Origin: JAWUWD01 sp034112085
GTDB lineage: Bacteria; Bacteroidota; Bacteroidia; Cytophagales; Cyclobacteriaceae
NCBI GenBank assembly: GCA_034112085.1
Contig: JAWUWD010000151.1
Span: 1 to 39,671, forward strand
Direction of reading: 5' to 3'
Length of the DNA stretch: 39,671 nucleotides
Both the position numbers and the translations under genes were made by a program. Below the pieces are notes generated by a model that did no database searches, had not been told where the DNA came from, and saw only the letters and a program-made list of their open reading frames with translations. Positions 14,919 to 23,987 of this stretch are shown here, piece by piece (the first letter of the stretch is position 1; each line of letters starts with the position of its first letter).

Positions 14919-15848
14919 TTATCTATATGGCTGATCAACTGGGATAGCTATTTGATAACTCTTTCCTTTTTTTACTGTCAACTTATCTTTTCGAAGCCAA
15001 GGGTTGTGTCGTTTGAGAAGTTTATAGTTGATCCCTTGATCAATAGACCATTGGACCAAGTCATCCACAGAAGTAGTTATCTCCACGTATCGAACCTTCT
15101 CAGCCGTATAAAGATGATCTTGTTCGATATTGAAGTTATATCTCTTTGGGTTCTCTATGATTTCCTTGATTGCCAGAATACGGAATACATAGCGTGATGT
15201 CTCTTCATTTAGCATCAAATTATAATAGCTACTATCGTTTTGATGGCTCAACGCACGACTCAAGCCTCCCATTCCTCTGTTGTACGATGCTGCGGAATTG
15301 GTCCAGTTACCAAATTTTTTATAAGCACGGTTTATATACTTACAAGCCGCCACAGTAGATTTGAGGGGGTCATATCTTTCATCTACCTCCTTTGTAACCT
15401 CAAGTCCATACTCCTTTGCGGTTTCCTTTTTCATTTGCCAAAAACCCACTGCTCCCGCTGGTGATTTGTCATTCCTAAAACTCCCTTCAATGGCCGTCAA
15501 ATATTTGAAATCATCTGGAATTCCATATTCCTTTAATATTGGCTCCATTTGCGGCAACCACCTATTCGCATGCTTCATCAAAAAAATCGTGTTGTTGTGC
15601 CAGTAGGTGTTGATATGAAGCTCACGATCTAGCCGCTCTATAACATCAGGGATATGTAAAGGAACCGCTTCTCCAGCAAATGATAGTGAATCTGGAATGG
15701 CCAGTGACTTCGCAATCGAGTGACTTGGAAATTCTCCTAAAGGAGGGTTGTCAACATCTATTGTATGTTGAATATTATCATTCCCTCTATTACACGCAAT
15801 CAAACAAGTAATACTCAATAGCAGCGAAGCTGTTTTTAGTATATTCAT
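14919..15848 (-). CDS. Membrane-bound lytic transglycosylase lipoprotein (MltD-like)
   Basis: A 309-residue lipoprotein with the lipobox LIAC (Cys19). The SLT domain at about 95-225 has catalytic Glu121 in AIEGSF, followed by GAVGFWQMKKETAKEYGL and AASYNRGMGG, the motifs of family 1 (MltD-like) transglycosylases. The enzyme cleaves peptidoglycan with formation of 1,6-anhydro-muramic acid. The C-terminal segment (about 255-309) looks like a single LysM-type module, with LVQWSIDQGINYKLLKRHNP. It lies 17 bases after the LOG-family gene on the same strand and is probably cotranscribed with it. Its likely site is the periplasmic face of the outer or inner membrane. Confidence 0.92.
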   Translation of the reverse strand: MNILKTASLLLSITCLIACNRGNDNIQHTIDVDNPPLGEFPSHSIAKSLAIPDSLSFAGEAVPLHIPDVIERLDRELHINTYWHNNTIFLMKHANRWLPQMEPILKEYGIPDDFKYLTAIEGSFRNDKSPAGAVGFWQMKKETAKEYGLEVTKEVDERYDPLKSTVAACKYINRAYKKFGNWTNSAASYNRGMGGLSRALSHQNDSSYYNLMLNEETSRYVFRILAIKEIIENPKRYNFNIEQDHLYTAEKVRYVEITTSVDDLVQWSIDQGINYKLLKRHNPWLRKDKLTVKKGKSYQIAIPVDQPYR

Positions 15849-15865
15849 ATTTTGATGAGAGTTTC

Positions 15866-16594
15866 CTAGAAGTTTGGAGACAATTGGAATTTCGCATAGA
15901 AGTCATCTATCACTTTAACCGCTTCATCTGGGGTTTCAACAATGTTGAATAAATCCAAATCCTCTGGACTAATATTGCCTTCCTTTTCTAGTAAAGTTGC
16001 TTTGATCCAATCGACCAGCCCTCCCCAGAATTCTCTTCCAACCAATACAATAGGGAATCTTCCAATTTTCTTGGTCTGAATAAGTGTCATCGCTTCGAAG
16101 CATTCGTCCAATGTCCCAAACCCTCCAGGCATCACAATGAACCCTTGTGAGTAGCGCACAAACATCACCTTGCGTACGAAGAAATAATCAAATGAAATTA
16201 ACTTATCTTGATCGATGTATGAATTTCCATCTTGCTCAAAAGGAAGCTTGATATTCAATCCAACAGATTTTCCTTTTTCAGCTTTAGCTCCTTTATTACC
16301 TGCTTCCATGATCCCTGGTCCACCACCAGTAATCACTCCATATCCATGTCTAACAAGTTTGGAAGCAATTTCCTCCGCTGTTTTATAATAAGGATGATCT
16401 TCTTGTGTACGTGCTGATCCGAAGATGGACACACATGGCCCAATCTTAGCCAGCTTATCAAATCCTTCTACAAATTCTGACATCACCTTGAATATCACCC
16501 AAGAGTCAGTACTCTTTATTTCGTTCCAATTCTTATCTTGAAATGCTTTAATAATGCGTTGTTCTTCCTTGTTCATAACTTTCTTCTTTTCCAT
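15866..16594 (-). CDS. LOG-family (TIGR00730) nucleotide phosphoribohydrolase
   Basis: A Rossmann-fold hydrolase of the TIGR00730/LOG group, whose tested members release a free base from cytokinin or purine nucleoside monophosphates. It has the two signature motifs GGGPGIMEAGNKGA and PGGFGTLDE. Three in-frame starts exist at 16612, 16594 and 16576. A good promoter at 16624-16654 would place the transcript start near 16617, leaving almost no leader for the 16612 ATG, so I favour 16594 (MEKKKVMNKEE). At about 242 residues it is typical. The transglycosylase lipoprotein follows after 17 bases. The natural substrate here is not known. Confidence 0.88.
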   Translation of the reverse strand: MEKKKVMNKEEQRIIKAFQDKNWNEIKSTDSWVIFKVMSEFVEGFDKLAKIGPCVSIFGSARTQEDHPYYKTAEEIASKLVRHGYGVITGGGPGIMEAGNKGAKAEKGKSVGLNIKLPFEQDGNSYIDQDKLISFDYFFVRKVMFVRYSQGFIVMPGGFGTLDECFEAMTLIQTKKIGRFPIVLVGREFWGGLVDWIKATLLEKEGNISPEDLDLFNIVETPDEAVKVIDDFYAKFQLSPNF

Positions 16595-16623
16595 AATTCT
16601 CGCTTTTTTCAAACAAAAGGCTT

Positions 16624-16654
16624 CGAATTTAATAGATGAGCCCTTACCTACAAA
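16624..16654 (-). promoter_or_regulatory. Bacteroidota-type promoter of the LOG-transglycosylase unit
   Basis: On the minus strand TTTG (16654-16651) is followed after exactly 19 bases by TAAATTCG (16631-16624). This matches the TTTG-N19-TAnnTTTG consensus in all but one position of the -7 box. It is the best complete promoter I find in the window. Confidence 0.6.
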
Positions 16655-16666
16655 GTGATATTCGAT

Positions 16667-17569
16667 TTATCTTAGTAAATTTTCCAGTGCTTTTTCTAGC
16701 AAAGGGAATTTGAATTGGTATCCTTCTTTTTCAATCTTCCTTGATGAGACTTTGTTTCCTCCTAAAACTATACTACTCATCTCGCCTAAAAACAGTTTTA
16801 ATACAAATGATGGTACATTGGGTAAATACAGGGACCTATCAAGTTGGATAGCCATCTCCTCAGTCATTTCTAGATTTGTAGCTGGATTCGGTGCGACAGC
16901 ATTATACACTCCATCTAATTTATTTTCTACTGAGAACACGATCATTTGACATAAGTCATCAATATGAATCCAGCTCATGAATTGGTTTCCTTTACCTAGA
17001 GCTGCGCCAACTCTCCATTTCACAGGCAATAACATTTTCTCCAGTGCTCCACCATTTTCACTTAGCACCACTCCGAATCTTAACTTTACCGCATTGAGAG
17101 ACAATGATTTAATATGATCAACCTCCTGTTCCCACTCCTGTGTCACCATGGACAAGAAATCACTTGCTGAAGGATCATCCTCTGTCAATAACTGGGAACC
17201 AGTATCAACGCCATAATAACCAGTTCCTGAAGCGCTAATAATAGTTTCTACTTTATGCGTAGATTCAGTGAGTGCTTGATACAAAAGTTTAGTCGATAAA
17301 ACTCTACTATCAAGAATCCTTTTCTTTTGAGAGGATGTCCACCGCCCATTAGCAACACTTTCTCCAGCCAGGTGTATAATTGCATCAACAGTGTCTAATG
17401 CATCAGCATCAATAGTCATGTCTTCAAGATTCCACCGATATCCCTTTACACCCGCACTAGATTTCCCTGATCGACTCAACCAAGAGACTTGATAGCCATT
17501 CGCTAATAATATCTCAGTAAGTCTTTGCCCTACCAGTCCGCTCCCGCCTGTTATTAATATATGTTTCAA
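16667..17569 (-). CDS. TIGR01777 family epimerase/oxidoreductase (YfcH-like)
   Basis: A 300-residue atypical SDR related to nucleotide-sugar epimerases. The NAD(P)-binding motif is ITGGSGLVGQ at about 6-15. The family signature HLAGESVANGRWT near residue 70 is followed by RILDSRV. The C-terminal DUF1731-like region ends the protein with FKFPLLEKAL. E. coli YfcH and plant chloroplast homologues belong here; their reaction is not settled. It lies 54 bases upstream of the LOG gene, which has its own promoter in between, so cotranscription is partial at most. It is cytoplasmic. Confidence 0.92.
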   Translation of the reverse strand: MKHILITGGSGLVGQRLTEILLANGYQVSWLSRSGKSSAGVKGYRWNLEDMTIDADALDTVDAIIHLAGESVANGRWTSSQKKRILDSRVLSTKLLYQALTESTHKVETIISASGTGYYGVDTGSQLLTEDDPSASDFLSMVTQEWEQEVDHIKSLSLNAVKLRFGVVLSENGGALEKMLLPVKWRVGAALGKGNQFMSWIHIDDLCQMIVFSVENKLDGVYNAVAPNPATNLEMTEEMAIQLDRSLYLPNVPSFVLKLFLGEMSSIVLGGNKVSSRKIEKEGYQFKFPLLEKALENLLR

Positions 17570-17700
17570 TGGTATAAGATTTGCTTTATGTTGAAATAAT
17601 TAAAATATGCACGATATTTGAATATCGACTATATCTATAACATCTGCAACAGTATATTGTTGTCATAAAAGCAGTTAATCACTGCAATAACTATCAGAAT

Positions 17701-18384
17701 ATGAAAAACATAATCACCTCAATTACTTTAGTCTTAATAGCTCTAGGGTCTCATGCACAAAAGATCAAAGTGCAAGCACAGAAAGAAAGTATTCTTGAGG
17801 ACAAGGTAAATGGATACAAAAGCACGATCGAAGGATCTGTAGATGACATCCTAGACCAATGGGCGAAAAAATTACGTTCACTGGGTAAGTACCGAGAACG
17901 TGGCACCTATGCCACCATACTTAATTTCTCAATAGATGAACAACTGTTTGAAGATAGTACTTTGTACTCTACTACGCAGAGTGATGAAACTTCTACCACT
18001 GTTTGGCTAGGCTCATCAGTACTTGACACAGAGGATTACTCTATTGATGATTTTCTTAAAACATCAGTTTATGATTTCACGAAAAAATATCATCGCAGTG
18101 TTGTTCAAAAGCAAATAGATGAAGCTGAAAGAGCGGTCTCGATCACAACTAAAAAACATCAGCGACTAGTAAAAGATAGTGTTGAATTTTCAAACAAACT
18201 CACCTCGACAAAAAATGAAATCGTCCGTCTGGAGCAATTAGTAGAACGGAATCAACTCCAATCGAAAGTACTAGATGAAAGAATTTTTATCAATAAAAAT
18301 GAAAGAGATAGTGTCTTTCTTGAAATAGAGAAAATGAAGACAATAGTCGAAGAGCATAAAAAGCGCAAGAACGCCATTGAATAA
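17701..18384 (+). CDS. Secreted coiled-coil protein of unknown function
   Basis: A 227-residue exported protein with a signal peptide (MKNIITSITLVLIALGSHAQ). Residues 25-130 form a mixed domain, with DILDQWAKKLRSLGKYRERG, that I do not recognise. Residues 133-227 are highly charged and heptad-like, and predict a long coiled coil. The start is the only ATG that gives the signal peptide. It is convergent with the transglutaminase-like gene, with one base between the two stops and no terminator. Codon and base use match the surroundings. It could bind other periplasmic proteins through the coil, but nothing shows which. Confidence 0.75.
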   Translation: MKNIITSITLVLIALGSHAQKIKVQAQKESILEDKVNGYKSTIEGSVDDILDQWAKKLRSLGKYRERGTYATILNFSIDEQLFEDSTLYSTTQSDETSTTVWLGSSVLDTEDYSIDDFLKTSVYDFTKKYHRSVVQKQIDEAERAVSITTKKHQRLVKDSVEFSNKLTSTKNEIVRLEQLVERNQLQSKVLDERIFINKNERDSVFLEIEKMKTIVEEHKKRKNAIE

Positions 18385-18385
18385 T

Positions 18386-19204
18386 CTACAGAGTAGCTAG
18401 TATTTGAAACCGCTGCTTATTGAGATTCAACTCGATTAGAAGATTTCTGTCCAATGCGATCCTATCGATGACTAGCAATAGGAACTCATTGATCCTTTCT
18501 GACTGATAATATTGATGTGCTCTATCAAGATCAGCCACTGCTTGAATGTAGTTACCATTGTTGTAAGCTTGAGAAGCCATGTTATAATATTGAAGCCCAA
18601 CCATTTCTTCTAGTGAAATAGAGCGATTGATATTGAAGGAAAAACGATAGCGATCTTCAGTGCTAGGAGTTGCACCCTTGGCTGTAACTTCATTTAATCT
18701 TTCATCAATTTCTTTATCAGAGTCTAAAAAACCATTAATCGGATCTGTAGACTCTATCAAAAATCGCTGCCCTGAAACTTCCCCAACTAAAAAGATGTGA
18801 TAATTGGTTTCAATAATCTCATACTCATAGCCAAGCTCCTCTAATAATAGGGCGTATAAAGCTGTTGCGGTCAAACAGCCATAAGTACCATCAGTTAGTA
18901 GTTTGGCAAATGATTGATAGGGAACATAGCTTTTGAGGTACTGACGATGCGTTTTGTAGAACAAGTGTTTTAATGCCTTAGTGTTTTGCCCTCTTTTGAC
19001 TTGTTTGCTCTGATAAGAGCTAATGGTCTTTAAAAAGTCTGTCTTGTAACTTTCTATTATATCTTCTGATAAGGTAGTGTTCTCTATTTTCAACAATTGA
19101 TCAAAAACATGGTTAGTAGATTTTTCCTCAATAGACAATGCATAACTCACCTGAAAGGTGAAAAGCAATATCATAAAAAGAAAAGTGGTGAATCTACCGC
19201 ACAT
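18386..19204 (-). CDS. Exported transglutaminase-like cysteine protein with TPR-like tail
   Basis: A 272-residue protein with a signal peptide beginning at ATG 19204 (MCGRFTTFLFMILLF). A TTG at 19255 would add 17 residues but no better leader. The central region resembles a transglutaminase/cysteine-protease fold: Cys110 in GTYGCLTATALYALLLEELG, His136 in TNYHIFLV, and Asp154 in ESTDP give the Cys-His-Asp order. The tail (about 200-272) holds one TPR-like pair, YYNMASQAYNNGNYIQAVAD. Such proteins in Bacteroidota are uncharacterised. Cross-linking or peptidase action on envelope proteins is inference only. Confidence 0.65.
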   Translation of the reverse strand: MCGRFTTFLFMILLFTFQVSYALSIEEKSTNHVFDQLLKIENTTLSEDIIESYKTDFLKTISSYQSKQVKRGQNTKALKHLFYKTHRQYLKSYVPYQSFAKLLTDGTYGCLTATALYALLLEELGYEYEIIETNYHIFLVGEVSGQRFLIESTDPINGFLDSDKEIDERLNEVTAKGATPSTEDRYRFSFNINRSISLEEMVGLQYYNMASQAYNNGNYIQAVADLDRAHQYYQSERINEFLLLVIDRIALDRNLLIELNLNKQRFQILATL

Positions 19205-19301
19205 AAAATCAACATTAAGAATACCTATACTTGAAAGTGTATTTAAACTTAACAATTTCTTAACATTGAAACAAGCATTCTTAAGGTATTACCCTAAAAA
19301 C

Positions 19302-19335
19302 ACAAAAGGAAGCCTCAAATGAGGCTTCCTTTTGT
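19302..19335 (-). terminator. Strong terminator after the TonB-dependent receptor
   Basis: A perfect 15-bp stem, ACAAAAGGAAGCCTC with its complement, has a 4-base loop and, on the minus strand, is followed by GTTTTT. It lies 22 bases past the receptor's stop codon. The symmetric AAAA/TTTT flanks could also stop plus-strand transcription. Confidence 0.93.
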
Positions 19336-19356
19336 TATCTTAATGTTGTGTAGTAA

Positions 19357-22167
19357 CTAGAAAGTATAGCTATACTTCGCAGTAAATGTTCTCCCTGGTT
19401 GAAAAATAGAATAGACTTCATCTTTAGCCTCATAAGACTTATATACATTTTCTCTTTCTGCACCGAGAATGTTATTCACACCTAACGTTACTCTTGATTT
19501 CATATCAGCACCTAAATCCTTGTATACATTTAGGTTTAAACTATGAAAAGATTTGGTGTAAATATCTGGAAAACGTCCCGATCCGACAATATTTAGTGTT
19601 TCACCCTGCACATTATAGGATATATTGGCATTGATACTTTTGTTATTGTTACTAATATTGAGGTATCCATTTACTACATATGGAGCTTGACCAGACATAT
19701 CCCTAGTGCTTTCCATTGTCTCCCCATCTCTCAAATTTTCTTGTCTCAACTCATATTCAGTTTTTCCATCAGTGTTGACTATGACTTCTTTCATATCAAT
19801 TGCCGATTTCACAAATGAAGCGTTAGTGCCAAAAGCCAGGTTGTTAGTAATATTCTTTCTAAACTCAACTTCTATTCCGGTAACTGTACTCTTTCCAGCA
19901 TTTCTAATAGTTACCTGGTCTGGTGCAGTATCAAAAGAAATCATCTCGATATGCCCACTAAAATCCTTATAAAAACCTGAGAAAGAAACCATTTCACCAC
20001 GGCCAAAGAAATACTCCCACCTCACATCAAAATTGCTAATATGAGTTTCGTCTACATCTAAGTTTCCTATAAATGTTCTTCCACTTATTGGGTCAAAAAT
20101 CTGTGCATTTGACTTCTCCTTAAAAGACGGTCTTGCTAAAGTTCTATTATATGACCCTCTTAAGTTCATATCTTCAGATAAAGAATATACTAAGTTAGCA
20201 GAAGGTAATATATCTAACGCATTCAATGTTTCTTGATCATCAAGCTCTTCACCACTCTGATCTTCTCCTGTATAATACATCATTACTTTCTCAGCTCTAA
20301 CACCATAAATTGCTTTTAGGTTAGAAAGTATATTCATTTCTGACATTACATAAGCTCCAAAAACAGATTGCCTAGCATCAAATGTCTTTGAAGGGTTTAT
20401 TCCATTTCCCCTTGCCACGATACCTACCCCTTTGTCTAAAGTCCAAATATTCTCTGACTGCAATAAAGAATTAGGGTCTTCAGTAATCGCTATATCACCT
20501 CTGTTTACGAAGAGGTATTCTATAACTTCAAAATCACGCTTTTTAAAGGTAGAAATGGCTCCTGCTTTGAGCTTGTTCTTATCTCCAAAAGGATAAGTAA
20601 CATCAAACTTAAAACTTTGACCGGTTTCATTAAGGTCTCTGTAGAATCGATCTACTCCTGCACCTACTCCTACATTCAACCCAAATGTACCCTCGTCTTC
20701 TATTTCAATTTGTGTTTGCCTGAAATCTGGTTCATAAATTCTTGACCAATTAAGGTTTCCTTTCCACTCGACCTTGAACTTATCAAAATTATGCTTTCCA
20801 ATAAGCATACCGCTAGTAACTGACCGCTGCGAATAAGTTAGTACATCCACTGCCAAGACTGAAGGATTATCATCAAGGTCAGCGCTATTCCCTTCAAAAG
20901 CAGATGAAATTCCATTCTGAGTTCTTAATATATTCGCTGAAAAGCTGTGGTTTTCAAATTTCAATGCCCCGCCAACTAGTGCATTCCATGTTACATCCTT
21001 ATTACCAATAGTTCCTGACCTTATGGCTTCACCTTGTAAATCATTAATGCTTTTATCATTAGACTTTATGGTCTCTCCAAAGGTAACTCTATCATAATAT
21101 TCTTCATTTTTCTTATAACTAAAGATTGCATTGTAACCAATCGTCACTTTTTCCTTATCAATTTGATTACCATGGTTAAATGTAAAGTTGTAATTCATGA
21201 AATTAGAAGCTCTTTTTGCTCCCAATTGCGAATCAAATGCTCTTGTAAACCCTTCAATTTGCGCACCTTCTACAGCATTGGCTCCTACTGCGTTTTCAAT
21301 AAAAGTCGATTTATCAAAAGGCAATTTCCTTGTTCCATCATCAAATCCTAAAAAATCAGTACCTCCACCATCATAAGTGATCGCATCGTTTCTCAAATGC
21401 ATCTCTGGGTTGAAACCTACGCCAAATGAAACATTTGTTGTTTTTTCTTCAGGAAAGCTCTTAGTCTCTATATCTACTATACCTCCTGCAAAGTCTCCCA
21501 TCAAATCAGGTGTGAAAGTCTTATAGACCACGACATTCTCAATAGTATTCGTAGGAAATATATCTATCTGCACAGCATTTCGATCAGGATCTAATCCTGG
21601 TATGCCCATCCCATTCAGCGTTGTTTTAGAATACCTATCTCCCAGGCCTCTTACATAAACATATTTACCGCCCTGCACAGATACTCCTGTCACCCGCTTC
21701 ATAGCTGCACCTAAGTCACTGTCTCCTACTTTTCGAAATGTTTGTGAAGAAATACCATCAACGGTATTGACTGATCTCTTTTGAACTGTTAATAATGCTA
21801 TATCTGTATCTCTTATTTCTGTAGCTGTAACTACTACTTCTTCTAACTCTGTAGAAGCAGAACCCATTTCTACATCCAGTTTAGTTAACTCTCCTTCGGT
21901 GATCACGACATCACTAATAGTAATGGTCTGATAAGATACAAATTGGAAAACAATCGTATGTGTACCAGCATCTAAGGCCAATGAATAGTTTCCATCAAAA
22001 TCAGCTGCTGAACCAATTCCAGTACCTTGTTTAGAAACTGTCGCTCCGATCAGTCCATCTCCAAATTCTTTATCTAGAATCTTTCCTCTTAGAAATCCTT
22101 TCTGTGCATACGTAGTGGTTGTTATTACTGCTAGTACTAAAATAAATAATGTCTTTCTCATTGTCAT
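19357..22167 (-). CDS. TonB-dependent outer-membrane receptor with carboxypeptidase-regulatory N-domain
   Basis: A 936-residue outer-membrane transporter. After the signal peptide (MRKTLFILVLAVITTTTYAQ, starting at residue 3) comes a carboxypeptidase-regulatory-like domain at about 24-110, with GKILDKEFGDGLIGATV. A plug domain follows at about 115-250, with the TonB-box-like ELEEVVVTAT and VYVRGLGDRYSKTTLNG. A 22-strand-type barrel ends in FTAKYSYTF with the terminal Phe. It is SusC-like in its N-domain, but no SusD partner is nearby. A -7 box TACTTTTG at 22188-22181 precedes it. The gene upstream on the same strand, a beta-helix lipoprotein, is the likely partner although a terminator separates them. 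The substrate is unknown. Confidence 0.93.
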   Translation of the reverse strand: MTMRKTLFILVLAVITTTTYAQKGFLRGKILDKEFGDGLIGATVSKQGTGIGSAADFDGNYSLALDAGTHTIVFQFVSYQTITISDVVITEGELTKLDVEMGSASTELEEVVVTATEIRDTDIALLTVQKRSVNTVDGISSQTFRKVGDSDLGAAMKRVTGVSVQGGKYVYVRGLGDRYSKTTLNGMGIPGLDPDRNAVQIDIFPTNTIENVVVYKTFTPDLMGDFAGGIVDIETKSFPEEKTTNVSFGVGFNPEMHLRNDAITYDGGGTDFLGFDDGTRKLPFDKSTFIENAVGANAVEGAQIEGFTRAFDSQLGAKRASNFMNYNFTFNHGNQIDKEKVTIGYNAIFSYKKNEEYYDRVTFGETIKSNDKSINDLQGEAIRSGTIGNKDVTWNALVGGALKFENHSFSANILRTQNGISSAFEGNSADLDDNPSVLAVDVLTYSQRSVTSGMLIGKHNFDKFKVEWKGNLNWSRIYEPDFRQTQIEIEDEGTFGLNVGVGAGVDRFYRDLNETGQSFKFDVTYPFGDKNKLKAGAISTFKKRDFEVIEYLFVNRGDIAITEDPNSLLQSENIWTLDKGVGIVARGNGINPSKTFDARQSVFGAYVMSEMNILSNLKAIYGVRAEKVMMYYTGEDQSGEELDDQETLNALDILPSANLVYSLSEDMNLRGSYNRTLARPSFKEKSNAQIFDPISGRTFIGNLDVDETHISNFDVRWEYFFGRGEMVSFSGFYKDFSGHIEMISFDTAPDQVTIRNAGKSTVTGIEVEFRKNITNNLAFGTNASFVKSAIDMKEVIVNTDGKTEYELRQENLRDGETMESTRDMSGQAPYVVNGYLNISNNNKSINANISYNVQGETLNIVGSGRFPDIYTKSFHSLNLNVYKDLGADMKSRVTLGVNNILGAERENVYKSYEAKDEVYSIFQPGRTFTAKYSYTF

Positions 22168-22180
22168 GTTAATTATGGGA

Positions 22181-22188
22181 CAAAAGTA
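22181..22188 (-). promoter_or_regulatory. -7 element before the TonB-dependent receptor
   Basis: The minus strand reads TACTTTTG, an exact TAnnTTTG match, 13 bases before the receptor ATG. I find no good -33 match. Confidence 0.4.
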
Positions 22189-22409
22189 GAAAGAGTGAAA
22201 TGGGGAATATCTAAGAGTAGTTTATCAAATTTTTAATTATTGGTAGTATAAAACGCTGGTTAATAACATTAAGATAACATAGAAGATAAACCGTATAAGT
22301 TACTACTCAAAGTAGGGAATTCAAAGAGTCTGAAGAAGCTTAATCGCAATTTAACGATGGTAACAATATCGAAACATAGGATTAAATAAATCTGGTGCTA
22401 AAACAGAAA

Positions 22410-22433
22410 ACCCTGAGCAAATATGCCCAGGGT
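22410..22433 (-). terminator. Terminator after the beta-helix lipoprotein
   Basis: A 10-bp stem with one mismatch (ACCCTGAGCA with TGCCCAGGGT) and a 4-base loop is followed on the minus strand by TTTTCTGTTTT. It lies 26 bases past the stop codon and separates the lipoprotein from the receptor gene. Confidence 0.75.
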
Positions 22434-22459
22434 CTAATTGTATAAATTAATCTTAACTC

Positions 22460-23791
22460 TTACAACAATCCCGCTGCAAAAGCTGCCGTCCAAGAGAATA
22501 CACTCTTATCAGCTCCAGTCGCATCAGATTTTATTGTCACTGCATTTGTAGCAGCATCTATATCAGTTTGGGCAAAAACTCCACACTTAGCTTCTTTATC
22601 GTCATTCTGTTTAGAAGTAACTTTGATAGCATCCAACTTACTATTTTGAACCACTAAATCTCCAGCTATGAGGTTTTGAAGTGCATCTGTATATGCTTTT
22701 GTCGCATGATCTGTACAATCATCCTGGTCATACTCACCTTCTACCTTTACGATAGCAGAAGCATATCCTTCAAATAATATGTTATCTAGCGTACCTTGTG
22801 CATCAGATTTCAAATCAGCAGCGGATCCCTCTCCATCAGAAATAACTGTCCCATTTACCAATGTGAATTTACCATCCTTTAACGTTCCTTCTGGCCCGTC
22901 AATTTCTAACCCTTCGTCCGTACCTACTCCAGCTCCATGTGTTACTACAAAGTTAGTTACTGTTCCTGAATAGTTTTGATCGATATCAATACCATCATCT
23001 CCTTGCCATGCAACTACTACGTTGGTCACGTTGACCGTACCACCGAAGAATTCGATTCCATCATCAACAGTAGCAAATACTTCAACCTGATCAATGGTAG
23101 TTCCATTACCTACTCCCCCGAGAGTCAATCCATTGATCTCATTTCCATCACCAATAGTTATTCCTCCGTGACGGATAGATACATACTTTAACGTACCAGA
23201 GTTGTCAGCAGCATCGGTGCCTCCATATTTTCCAAAATCTTCGTCTGCTGGCAGACCTTCAATTCCGGATACGTCATCTCCCGCTTTAGCAGAAATTGGT
23301 GCGTAGCCCAATATTATAATTCCACCCCAAGCATTGTTGTCAATTTTTGTTAATCTACTGGCTGTTTCGCCAATAGCTATATCATCACGTGTAGTTGTGA
23401 AAATGATCGGTGCTGCTGCAGTACCAATGGCATTTATTTTTCCACCTCTAGCCACAATCAATACAGATGCATTCTCTGCCTCACCAGCTTGACCTTTAAT
23501 AATTGTCCCAGCCTCGATAGTCAATGTGGCACCATCTGCTACAATTACTCTTCTGTCTAGTTCATATATTCGATCAGCAGTCCACGTCTCGTCTTCAATA
23601 ATAAGCCCAGCCTTCACTGTATTCTCTACAGTACAAGCGGTGCAAGAAGTACCACCACAATCTACGCCAGTTTCGTCTCCATTCATTATTCCATCAGTAC
23701 AAGTCTCTGATACCGGACTGTCATCGTCTCCACATGACGTCATAGTAAGCGCCATTCCTGCTACTAATAAGAGTGATAATAATTTTTTCAT
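22460..23791 (-). CDS. Lipoprotein with Cys-rich motif and parallel beta-helix
   Basis: A 443-residue surface or periplasmic lipoprotein. I choose ATG 23791, because it gives MKKLLSLLLVAGMALTMTSC with the lipobox ending at Cys20. An ATG at 23830 would add 13 residues and spoil the leader. After an acidic spacer comes a Cys-rich segment CTDGIMNGDETGVDCGG plus CTAC, a motif often seen in Bacteroidota surface proteins. The rest is a right-handed beta-helix with repeated rungs: DGATLTIEAGTIIKG, then APIIFTTT, TLKYVSIRHGG, GLTLGGVGNGTTIDQVEV and VNVTNVVVAWQGDDG. Such proteins commonly sit next to a TonB-dependent receptor, as here. A role in capturing the receptor's ligand is an inference. Confidence 0.82.
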   Translation of the reverse strand: MKKLLSLLLVAGMALTMTSCGDDDSPVSETCTDGIMNGDETGVDCGGTSCTACTVENTVKAGLIIEDETWTADRIYELDRRVIVADGATLTIEAGTIIKGQAGEAENASVLIVARGGKINAIGTAAAPIIFTTTRDDIAIGETASRLTKIDNNAWGGIIILGYAPISAKAGDDVSGIEGLPADEDFGKYGGTDAADNSGTLKYVSIRHGGITIGDGNEINGLTLGGVGNGTTIDQVEVFATVDDGIEFFGGTVNVTNVVVAWQGDDGIDIDQNYSGTVTNFVVTHGAGVGTDEGLEIDGPEGTLKDGKFTLVNGTVISDGEGSAADLKSDAQGTLDNILFEGYASAIVKVEGEYDQDDCTDHATKAYTDALQNLIAGDLVVQNSKLDAIKVTSKQNDDKEAKCGVFAQTDIDAATNAVTIKSDATGADKSVFSWTAAFAAGLL

Positions 23792-23925
23792 CGCTTTTGA
23801 AATTTGTTTTGTTAGTTCATTTTTAAACATGTCACAAATGTGAGTATCAAATGTTATCTCATAAGGTTGTCAATGTTACCAAATCTTTAAAGAATGGCAT
23901 GCAGTATTAAGTATGCTTTATGAAG

Positions 23926-23972
23926 ACATAAAAAAACCCTGTCCACTTATAATTGGACAGGGTTTTTTATGT
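23926..23972 (-). terminator. Bidirectional-looking terminator after the MoxR gene
   Basis: A stem of about 19 bp (CCCTGTCCA core with A/T arms) has an 8-base loop. On the minus strand it ends in seven T residues. It lies 16 bases past the MoxR stop codon. Confidence 0.92.
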
Positions 23973-23987
23973 AATTGAATTTTATTG

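Noticed and set aside
15170..15606. Several plus-strand frames opposite the lytic transglycosylase
   Set aside because: They have no start context or domain, and the minus-strand gene is intact with its catalytic Glu and lipobox.
23526..23843. Minus-opposite (plus-strand) open frame of 105 codons within the beta-helix lipoprotein
   Set aside because: It is a shadow of a repetitive Ser/Thr/Val-rich gene; the lipoprotein frame has a lipobox and a repeat fold.
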